7,244 nt of DNA from Deltaproteobacteria bacterium. GTDB taxonomy: Bacteria; Desulfobacterota; Syntrophia; Syntrophales; Smithellaceae. The notes below the pieces were generated by a model. It worked only from the letters and a program-made list of their open reading frames with translations. It was not told the DNA's origin and searched no databases. The stretch covers positions 1 through 7,244 of the forward strand of contig JAGFXG010000056.1 of NCBI GenBank assembly GCA_017860985.1, read 5' to 3'. Positions 1-5,950 of this stretch are shown here, piece after piece. Positions within the stretch are counted from its first letter, which is position 1, and each line of letters begins with the position of its first letter. Position numbers and translations under genes: made by a program.

Positions 1-1215
1 ATGCCCGGCCCGACGGACAAAGATGTTTTTCCTCAGGTTCACTGCTGGACCTTGAGTAGCTGGAATGTGATTTCAAAATGGTATGCAGGGCTTATGAAAG
101 AACAGATGCAGTCGGATGAGTCACTGGATGATTTCACCCGAAACCTGGTGGCCGGTACAACAAATGACGAAGATAAAATCAGAGCAATCTTTCATTTTGT
201 TGCCCGGGAGATCAGGTACGTGGCAGTTGAAATCGGACCTCACACGATGAAACCTCACCCGGCACGCGATGTTTTCAAGAAGAGATACGGTGACTGCAAG
301 GACAAGACAACGCTTCTGCTGACAATGCTCAAAGCAGCGGGAATTGAAGGTCGTCCGGTGCTTGTGCCGAAAGACCCCGACGCCTTGGATGAGGCCGCAC
401 CCTCCATGAGTTATTTTAACCATGTCATTGCGGTTGTTCCTAAAAAGGACGGTACCCGTTACTGGCTGGATGCGACCAACCATTTAGCCGTTATTGACTC
501 GGTACCGTTTCTTGTTCCCTCCAGAGTCCTGCTGATCAACGAGGACGGAAGCTATCAATTTGTGAAGACCCCGGATCTTGAAGACCGCAGGGATTATACA
601 GATCTTGCCCAGATGATCCACGTGAACGAAAGCGGGGATGCCAAGATTGAATATATATACAGCAGCCACGGCAAGTGGGCGGAAGTGGAAAGAAATAAAT
701 TCAGAAACCTATCGCCCAGGGCAAGGGAGCAGCATTTTGAAGCAAAGGGGATAGAGCTTCATCAGCTGGAGATATTGAACCTTGACGAATTGGAATTGCC
801 TTTCATAGTAAAAGTCAACGGGTTGATGAGGAATGAAATTCATAAAGTCGACGACAATGAAATGATTTTATCAGGCGCCGCAATGATTAAAGACTATGAT
901 GAACTGACGGCTGTGAAATCAAGAAAATACCCGATAAAATTTGTGGGCGCCGGTTTGATTCAATTCAAAAAATATTTTCATTTTCCCAAAGGATACAGGA
1001 TCCGGAAAAAGCCTTCGGATTATAAAATTGAAGATCCTTACAATATCAATCAGGTCAAATATAAATATGAAGGCAACATATTCGCCATGGAAGGAAAAAC
1101 AAAAGACTTAAGATACATATTGAAACCGGAGGAATTTGAGACCTTTAAAAAACGCGCGCTGGAGAGGAAAAAATACAAGACAAGTGTCAGGAATATTATT
1201 TTTGAAAGAAAGTAA
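1..1215 (+). CDS. DUF3857-type transglutaminase-like protein, 5'-truncated by the window edge
   Basis: The readable 404 residues are the C-terminal part of a DUF3857/transglutaminase-like/DUF3858 protein. The papain-like triad is visible: Cys99 in RYGDCKDK, His141 in FNHVIAVV and Asp157 in YWLDATN. The preceding stretch, SSWNVISKWYAGL (residues 19-31), is the linker that normally joins an upstream beta-rich DUF3857 domain to the transglutaminase core, so about 200 or more N-terminal residues should lie left of the window. The ATG at base 1 is therefore probably an internal Met, and no ribosome binding site can be seen. Residues from about 200 to 404 form a Lys-rich, beta-prone tail consistent with DUF3858. 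Family members are usually exported, but substrates are mostly unknown and I cannot assign one. Base composition becomes clearly more AT-rich over the last 400 bases. The gene converges on yjbQ and has no evident functional link to the other genes. Confidence 0.85.
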   Translation: MPGPTDKDVFPQVHCWTLSSWNVISKWYAGLMKEQMQSDESLDDFTRNLVAGTTNDEDKIRAIFHFVAREIRYVAVEIGPHTMKPHPARDVFKKRYGDCKDKTTLLLTMLKAAGIEGRPVLVPKDPDALDEAAPSMSYFNHVIAVVPKKDGTRYWLDATNHLAVIDSVPFLVPSRVLLINEDGSYQFVKTPDLEDRRDYTDLAQMIHVNESGDAKIEYIYSSHGKWAEVERNKFRNLSPRAREQHFEAKGIELHQLEILNLDELELPFIVKVNGLMRNEIHKVDDNEMILSGAAMIKDYDELTAVKSRKYPIKFVGAGLIQFKKYFHFPKGYRIRKKPSDYKIEDPYNINQVKYKYEGNIFAMEGKTKDLRYILKPEEFETFKKRALERKKYKTSVRNIIFERK

Positions 1216-1301
1216 ATTCAGTATCCGGCTGGGTCGCTTCTGTTTGACAGACTGTGGATTTTCACCACACCCCGATTCAAAGGGGAATCCCTTGCCCTGT
1301 T

Positions 1302-1718
1302 TTAATCACCCATGACTTGAACAATGATTTCACGGTTCCTTCCCCGGTTGTCGAAATCGATGAAGACGATTTGCTGCCATGTTCCGAGGGTCAGCTTCCG
1401 GCTGACAAGCGGAATAGACAGGGATGGTTTCAACAATGCCGCGCGGACATGGGAAAAACCGTTTCCGTCTCCCCACCGCTCATCGTGCTGATACGGGATG
1501 TCTGAAGGGGCGATCCTTTCCAGGGCATCCTTCAGGTCCTGCAACACACCGTCTTCATATTCAATGGTCGTCAGCGCCCCCGTGGATCCGGGGCAGAAGA
1601 CAGTGACCAGCCCGCTTTTAATTGGGGATTGCCTCGTAATGGAAACCACCTGAGACGTGATATCGATGATGTCACCGAACCCTTTTGTATTGAGTGAAAC
1701 AGCCCCTGTAAAAATCAT
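1302..1718 (-). CDS. yjbQ: YjbQ/UPF0047 family protein (secondary thiamine-phosphate synthase type)
   Basis: At 138 residues this is full length for the UPF0047/YjbQ family. The family signatures occur in order: SGLVTVFCPGSTGAL (residues 35-49), GDGNGFSHVRAALL (83-96) with the conserved GNG and His, and LGTWQQIVFIDFD (111-123) followed by an Arg-rich turn and a final beta strand. Multicopy E. coli YjbQ can replace thiamine-phosphate synthase, but its physiological role is unresolved, so the enzyme name should be read cautiously. No signal peptide or membrane segment is visible, so it is expected to be cytoplasmic. The start is well supported by GAGG seven bases upstream of the ATG. It is divergently transcribed from hup and convergent with the gene to its left. 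No strong terminator follows it. Confidence 0.9.
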   Translation of the reverse strand: MIFTGAVSLNTKGFGDIIDITSQVVSITRQSPIKSGLVTVFCPGSTGALTTIEYEDGVLQDLKDALERIAPSDIPYQHDERWGDGNGFSHVRAALLKPSLSIPLVSRKLTLGTWQQIVFIDFDNRGRNREIIVQVMGD

Positions 1719-1725
1719 GAATTTA

Positions 1726-1729
1726 CCTC
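1726..1729 (-). promoter_or_regulatory. Shine-Dalgarno of yjbQ
   Basis: GTGAGGT on the minus strand contains GAGG with a 7-base spacer to the ATG at 1718. This fixes the start of yjbQ, and the resulting N-terminus (MIFTGAVSLNTKG) fits the family. Confidence 0.7.
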
Positions 1730-1764
1730 ACGAATTTCTCTGCGTGACGTGTGCTTCCACTTTA

Positions 1765-1793
1765 AGATTAAGAAAAATGTTTTTGCCTGTCAA
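1765..1793 (-). promoter_or_regulatory. Putative sigma-70 promoter of yjbQ
   Basis: On the minus strand a perfect -35 box, TTGACA (1793-1788), is followed after 17 bases by a weak -10 box, TAATCT (1770-1765). Transcription would start near 1758 and give a leader of about 40 bases. The -35 box lies inside the left copy of the CTGTCAATG repeat. Confidence is limited by the poor -10 box. Confidence 0.45.
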
Positions 1794-1833
1794 TGAAATA
1801 TTGCCCTGAAATTCCGGTTGATTTCTGTCAATG
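1787..1833. repeat. Direct repeat CTGTCAATG in the yjbQ/hup divergent region
   Basis: The nonamer CTGTCAATG occurs at 1787-1795 and again at 1825-1833, with starts 38 bases apart. The first copy covers the yjbQ -35 box on the minus strand. The second sits in the spacer of the hup promoter. It could be an operator acting on both promoters or just chance, and two copies of nine bases are weak evidence. Confidence 0.3.
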
Positions 1834-1846
1834 GTTCCTGTATTTT
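1818..1846 (+). promoter_or_regulatory. Putative sigma-70 promoter of hup
   Basis: TTGATT (-35, 1818-1823) and TATTTT (-10, 1841-1846) are separated by exactly 17 bases. The start point would lie near 1853, leaving a leader of about 30 bases before the hup ATG. Each hexamer differs from consensus at one or two positions. Confidence 0.6.
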
Positions 1847-1872
1847 CAGTCAAACATTTCAATACTAATAAA

Positions 1873-1878
1873 AGGAGG
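1873..1878 (+). promoter_or_regulatory. Strong Shine-Dalgarno of hup
   Basis: A perfect AGGAGG lies five bases before the ATG at 1884, inside a purine-rich run. This is expected for an abundant nucleoid protein and confirms the start codon. Confidence 0.85.
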
Positions 1879-1883
1879 GAATA

Positions 1884-2153
1884 ATGAACAAAGCAGAATT
1901 GATCGAAGAAGTGGCAAAGGCTGCATGCAGCAAAAAAGAAGCGGAAGCCGCTGTCGGCGCGTTACTGACTGCAATCAAGAAGGCCCTTAAGAAAGGTGAC
2001 TCCGTGACGCTTGTCGGATTCGGTACATTCGGTGTCAGCAAAAGAAAAGCCCGCACCGGCAGAAATCCGCAGACGGGTGAAGCCATTAAGATTGCCGCAA
2101 AGAAAGTTCCGGTGTTCAAGGCCGGGAAAGCTTTAAAAGACGCCGTCAAATAA
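1884..2153 (+). CDS. hup: HU family DNA-binding protein
   Basis: This is a complete 89-residue HU/IHF-family protein. The helical dimerisation half (residues 1-38) begins [12 protein letters not shown]. It is followed by the beta sheet segment [17 protein letters not shown] (41-57) and the DNA-clasping arm with the GRNPQTGE signature (59-66). Pro62 is the residue that intercalates at DNA kinks in this family. The last helix (residues 78-89) closes the dimer. The lack of IHF-specific extensions and the overall match favour HU over IHF. HU proteins bind DNA without strong sequence preference, constrain supercoils and help initiation, recombination and repair. The gene is monocistronic in appearance: it has its own promoter, a strong ribosome binding site and an intrinsic terminator starting 27 bases after the stop. 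Confidence 0.97.
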   Translation: MNKAELIEEVAKAACSKKEAEAAVGALLTAIKKALKKGDSVTLVGFGTFGVSKRKARTGRNPQTGEAIKIAAKKVPVFKAGKALKDAVK

Positions 2154-2180
2154 ATTGAGGCTTCATCGCATTGTTTCCTA

Positions 2181-2210
2181 GAACCGTCCCGCGAGCGGGA
2201 CGGTTCTTTT
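2181..2210 (+). terminator. Intrinsic terminator of hup
   Basis: A perfect 12-base inverted repeat runs from GAACCGTCCCGC (2181-2192) to GCGGGACGGTTC (2195-2206). It probably folds as an 11-bp GC-rich stem with a CGAG loop and is followed directly by TTTT. On the minus strand the bases after the hairpin are TAGGAAACAA, which is not a U-tract, so it is a good terminator for hup but only a doubtful one for the operon converging from the right. Confidence 0.9.
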
Positions 2211-2225
2211 ATGGGACGAACGGCG

Positions 2226-4388
2226 CTAAACCAGAATGACCAAAAGCGCGGTAATAAGAAGCAGTCCCCAGGCGGTGACATCCATGCCTGCTAGAGGGAT
2301 GAAGATCAAGCTGCCAAGCAGGCAGCCGATACACCCACCGATCAGGTCGGCGGCATACAGCGGGGAAATTATTTTTTTCTGGTCTTCGACTTCATGGATG
2401 CTTGCATAGGCAAAAATGCCGCCCACAGCAAAACCGGATGCTCCCAAAAGACAAGAAATCGCGACCAGACCCACACAGATGTCCATGATCAAAACGATTC
2501 CCGTCAACGCGCATAAAAAACTGAGTCCAATGAGCAGACCCGCACCATACAAACGCATGGATGGCCGGTGATCAATGGTTCCCGACATCTTTTTGTGGAT
2601 TGCCGTTGCGCCGGCGGCAAGACCAGCCATGAAGCTCATCATCAGAAGTCCTATGTCCTGATAGAGCACCCCGTGCTTAACCTGATAATAAAGAATGAGG
2701 ATGGTTTCCAGAACCATGCCCGTGAATCCCGCTGTGGCAACGAGGATGATTCGTTTCAACGCGGGCCGAAAGCGGATCATAAGAAAAAAGATGATTAAGC
2801 CGATGCCGGACAGCCACCCCCACGGCGATTTTAAAAATCCCTTGCCGATCACTGAAAAAGAATCAACCCCAGCTATACGCGGAAAAAACTGTGAAAGCCA
2901 GATGATGATGGCATACTGGTAACAGACCGGTCTGATGTCAGTGTTTGAGGGGGCATATTCATGATTGAGCAAATCTTTAATTTTATAATATCTGTCGTTT
3001 GTGAAAAGGTACCGTATGTAACTCGTTGAAATCAGCCTTGTCGCCGGCTGCCTGTCCCGCAGACGGCGGGACATGACTTCCGGCGAGCCTGGAAGGACCG
3101 TATCTGAGGCGGTAACAACGTTTGTGCTTCCCGGCAGAAACAATGTTTCGGGGAAAACAGACTGCAGAGCCCGATAGATGCTCGTGTTGCGGCGTGCAAG
3201 CGGAATGGTCCATAGATTTTCAGCCGTGTGGAGTCTGAGACCCAGAATTCCCCCTGGCTTGAGCTTTGCGTGGCATTGTTTGAAAAACTCCCGCGTGTAA
3301 AAACGGTTTGCCTGCCCGGATGACGGTTCAGGCATCCCGACCAGGATGAGATCGTATGTGCCGCTCTCTTTCAGATATTGCCGGGGATCGGCAAAAACAA
3401 TCCGCACGTTCGGGTTGCCAAGAGACTTCCGGATATCATCAGGGAGATGTTGGATTGTGAGATTGAACAGGACGGGGTTGAGTTCAACATAATGAATCCG
3501 CCGGGGAGTGTATTTCAGCATTTCCCGAACAATGCCTTCGATTCCGCCCCCGAGAATCAGCACATCCTTTGGATTCGGGTGCTGGAGGGCCGTTAAATGG
3601 CAGAAGTATTCAGCATCCGTTCCCTCCGTTTCAAACGCCAGAGCGTCATTTTCAAAAACGGAAATCTGATTGTGGAGCTGCGTAATGGTAATTCTGCCGT
3701 AAGGAGAATCGCTGCTTTCCACCAGAGTCGGATGATTCAACATCGTCATCCGGCGATCCAGAGAGGACACGTTCCACAGGAGCGCCAGAAAGATACAAGC
3801 CAGAATGATTGCCGACGAACGCAAAAGAGCGACCCGGCCACCTCTGAGAAGGACCAGGGAGGTTAGAACGGAAGTGAGAGAGCATACTATGACAGCCGAG
3901 AAATTACGAATGCCCCACATGATAAACAGGGTGGACATTAATCCACCAAAGAACCCGCCCGCACTTTCAATTGCATAGGCAAGCGCAAGCGTTCTGCTCC
4001 CTGTCATATAAGCCTTTGCCGTCCACTGGAACAGCAGGCCGGACAGCAGCCCGGCCGGAAGGAGGGAAATGACAAGGACCAAGAATTGCCAAATGATGGG
4101 AAGGTAGGCACCGGGCACTCCACCAAAGATGAAACGACTGGAACGAATGAACATTACATCAATCGGAAGGGCGATTCCGAAAAAGATGAAAAGCGCGGCA
4201 ATTTGGGGGGGTGAGGGGTAGTGAATCCGCCGCCCGATGACAGCGCCTGCCGCAGTCCATAACAGCCATATTCCCAGTGCCAGAAGATAAATCAGCTCGA
4301 CGCCATAGAAGGCAACATTCAATTCCCGGATCAGGACAACCTGACCCAGAATCGAAATCAGCCCAATGGCAATAAGCGAAATGATCAT
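2226..4388 (-). CDS. Polytopic membrane protein with a spermidine-synthase-like domain, third gene of the amr operon
   Basis: The 720 residues divide into three parts. Residues 1-207 hold about seven membrane helices (near 3-20, 31-51, 62-80, 96-118, 135-159, 163-182 and 191-207). Residues 210-500 form a soluble Rossmann domain of spermidine-synthase type. Residues 520-720 hold about seven more helices. The soluble domain shows SPYGRITI (228-235), the nucleotide loop GGGIEG (280-285), VELNP (301-305), ADPRQYL (333-339) and NRFYTREFF (361-369). The classical catalytic segment of aminopropyltransferases, with Asp residues in a D-x-x-D-P context, is here VGMPEPSS (350-357). The acidic base is lost or changed, so ordinary spermidine synthesis is doubtful. 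Arg-rich loops at 182-190 and 539-546 suggest these sides are cytoplasmic, which would put the soluble domain outside the membrane. The start lies four bases after the stop of the preceding gene with no clear ribosome binding site, so translation may be coupled. Substrate and function are unknown. Confidence 0.85.
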   Translation of the reverse strand: MIISLIAIGLISILGQVVLIRELNVAFYGVELIYLLALGIWLLWTAAGAVIGRRIHYPSPPQIAALFIFFGIALPIDVMFIRSSRFIFGGVPGAYLPIIWQFLVLVISLLPAGLLSGLLFQWTAKAYMTGSRTLALAYAIESAGGFFGGLMSTLFIMWGIRNFSAVIVCSLTSVLTSLVLLRGGRVALLRSSAIILACIFLALLWNVSSLDRRMTMLNHPTLVESSDSPYGRITITQLHNQISVFENDALAFETEGTDAEYFCHLTALQHPNPKDVLILGGGIEGIVREMLKYTPRRIHYVELNPVLFNLTIQHLPDDIRKSLGNPNVRIVFADPRQYLKESGTYDLILVGMPEPSSGQANRFYTREFFKQCHAKLKPGGILGLRLHTAENLWTIPLARRNTSIYRALQSVFPETLFLPGSTNVVTASDTVLPGSPEVMSRRLRDRQPATRLISTSYIRYLFTNDRYYKIKDLLNHEYAPSNTDIRPVCYQYAIIIWLSQFFPRIAGVDSFSVIGKGFLKSPWGWLSGIGLIIFFLMIRFRPALKRIILVATAGFTGMVLETILILYYQVKHGVLYQDIGLLMMSFMAGLAAGATAIHKKMSGTIDHRPSMRLYGAGLLIGLSFLCALTGIVLIMDICVGLVAISCLLGASGFAVGGIFAYASIHEVEDQKKIISPLYAADLIGGCIGCLLGSLIFIPLAGMDVTAWGLLLITALLVILV

Positions 4389-4392
4389 GAAT

Positions 4393-5940
4393 TTACTTGA
4401 ATTGGGATTCGCTGAAAACGATTGCCTGAAAGGTTGAGAATTTTGCGCCCTTTTTCCAGCTTCCGGCCGTCAATCCCGCTTTCAGGCAGAGATGATCGAG
4501 CATTTGTTCCCGGTTCCATCCCTGTTCCGCTGCCACTTGAGGAAGGAAAACAGCGGAATAACCGTCTTTGCTCAGCAAAACACCATCCCTTCCGACAACA
4601 ATGTCGTCGGCGCCGGCCACCTGTTTCATCGGGGTCAGCACGGATATTTCTATTTCGATATCTTTCAGTTCGTCCGCCGTTAACTGGGTAAACCGTTTGT
4701 CATTAAAGGCTGCCTGGAGTGACATGACGCCAACGAGCTTGGCAAGCGGTTCATCCGCGATCATTCGGCCGATGCAGCCGCGAAGATCACCCTTTTTCCT
4801 GAGCGTAACAAAAACGCCCCGTGGCTGTTGAAGCCTCTCGTCAAAACCTCTGGCCAGAGGAACGGTGTCTGTCGTAAGAATTCTGGATATGGTTTTTCTG
4901 GCAAACGTAAGCAATGCCTTTTTATCGGATGGCGTGAGCTCCGCAGAGACAGTCGCCGCCGGATGAGAGGAAACGACGAAAGGTTTTCCCTGGTCTTTGT
5001 CTTCTGCCGAGAATACAACCGCGCCGTAGCCGACAACCCGCGAGCGATCTCCTACAGACATATCTCCCGAATTGGCATAGCTGACCACCACCCCATGGGT
5101 GGCTCCGAGGGCCCCGGCTGCCGCCATGGTCGCCAGAATCGGAGCTTCACCGCAGACACTGGTGTGAAGGTTGGGGATGCTTCTGCCTGCCTGAGACTTT
5201 AGGGTTGCCTGAAGTATGACCGGGTCGAGTTTTGCGACGGCCGCGAGAGTTTCCCTGTCCACGAAGTCTGCATTTTCAGCTGATGGATAGTGCGAAAGAT
5301 CGGAACTCGCGACGATTAACGCCCGCCTGTTTTTCAAGACCTTTGCCAGGGCCCGGCCGAAGCGGGTGCACATCTGCATGTCCGGTGACCCGACGACGGC
5401 GGGGACTATCTTTGCTTCAGGAAAGACGACCTGAATGAAGGGTACCATGACTTCAACAGAATGCTCGGATTCATGAAGGGATTTATCAAGTGCGCAGACC
5501 TCCGGGTCTTCTTTGATGAGAGCGGAAACGACGCTTTTGTCAATGAGCGCCGTTCCAAGCGGAGTGCGAAAACCTCTGCCGGGATAAAGCGAAATTTTCT
5601 GAAAACTCGAATTAGTATGGTTGGTCCCCAGGATGACGATTACGTCATACTTTTCATGACTGACCTGTTTGAATCCAACTGCGCTGATTTGACCGGAGAA
5701 TATGTAGGCTGCGTGGGGAACGATGAGGGCAACCGGCTTTTTGACCTTTACTGGAAGGGCATCCTTCAAAAAATGTTCAACGGCACTTTTGAGTTTGGTC
5801 GCAGAATCGGGGTAGAATTTCCCTGCAACGGCAGGTTCGCGAATATCAGCATTTGACATTTTATTTGCCTCGCATGATGTAGAACAACAAAGACTTATTA
5901 TAAGTAATATAACACATAACCGCAAAATCTTCATTTGCAT
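4393..5940 (-). CDS. amrB-amrA: AmrB-AmrA fusion (MEMO1 family plus AMMECR1 domain), probably exported
   Basis: This 515-residue protein joins two parts of the AmmeMemoRadiSam system. Residues about 34-310 are a MEMO1/AmrB domain: REPAVAGKFYP (34-44), PHAAYIFSG (75-83), LGTNHT (104-109), ESEHSVE (157-163), SSDLSHY (212-218) and CGEAPI (263-268). His76, His108 and Cys263 match the metal ligands His49, His81 and Cys244 of human MEMO1, so a metal site is likely retained. After a linker, residues about 337-512 are an AMMECR1/AmrA domain with the hallmark LRGCIG (386-391) and NDKRFTQLTADEL (413-425). The first 26 residues look like an export signal: a short basic start, a hydrophobic core (LCVILLIISLCC) and Cys23 in STSC, a non-ideal lipobox. 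The gene starts 10 bases after amrS stops, with only a weak GAAAG-like ribosome binding site. A second ATG two codons later would leave the leader intact. Both domains lack an agreed biochemical function. Confidence 0.92.
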   Translation of the reverse strand: MQMKILRLCVILLIISLCCSTSCEANKMSNADIREPAVAGKFYPDSATKLKSAVEHFLKDALPVKVKKPVALIVPHAAYIFSGQISAVGFKQVSHEKYDVIVILGTNHTNSSFQKISLYPGRGFRTPLGTALIDKSVVSALIKEDPEVCALDKSLHESEHSVEVMVPFIQVVFPEAKIVPAVVGSPDMQMCTRFGRALAKVLKNRRALIVASSDLSHYPSAENADFVDRETLAAVAKLDPVILQATLKSQAGRSIPNLHTSVCGEAPILATMAAAGALGATHGVVVSYANSGDMSVGDRSRVVGYGAVVFSAEDKDQGKPFVVSSHPAATVSAELTPSDKKALLTFARKTISRILTTDTVPLARGFDERLQQPRGVFVTLRKKGDLRGCIGRMIADEPLAKLVGVMSLQAAFNDKRFTQLTADELKDIEIEISVLTPMKQVAGADDIVVGRDGVLLSKDGYSAVFLPQVAAEQGWNREQMLDHLCLKAGLTAGSWKKGAKFSTFQAIVFSESQFK

Positions 5941-5950
5941 TCATCGCTTT

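Noticed and set aside
1..3. ATG at base 1 as the true start of the transglutaminase-like gene
   Set aside because: The linker right after it normally follows a large N-terminal DUF3857 domain, and no upstream sequence is available, so it is better treated as an internal codon.
800..1215. AT-rich 3' part of the transglutaminase-like gene as a sign of recombination or transfer
   Set aside because: The frame stays open and the protein pattern fits the Lys-rich C-terminal domain, which itself uses AT-rich codons.
1274..1289. Short hairpin GATTC/GAATC between the transglutaminase-like gene and yjbQ as a terminator
   Set aside because: The stem is only five pairs with a six-base loop, and there is no T-run on either strand.
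2171..2210. The hup terminator as a shared bidirectional terminator for the converging operon
   Set aside because: The minus-strand side lacks a U-tract, so only + strand termination is well supported.
1865..2281. Open frame of 138 codons on the minus strand across hup
   Set aside because: It runs antisense through a canonical HU gene and its terminator hairpin, so it is a shadow frame.
1707..4395. The same GTAAATTCATGAT sequence at the start codons of yjbQ and the membrane protein
   Set aside because: In one case it is a Shine-Dalgarno spacer and in the other it includes the stop codon of the upstream gene. This is most simply chance, and no wider similarity surrounds the two copies.
5461..5856. 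Open frame of 131 codons on the + strand inside amrB
   Set aside because: It is antisense to well-conserved Memo motifs, with no ribosome binding site and a non-protein-like composition.
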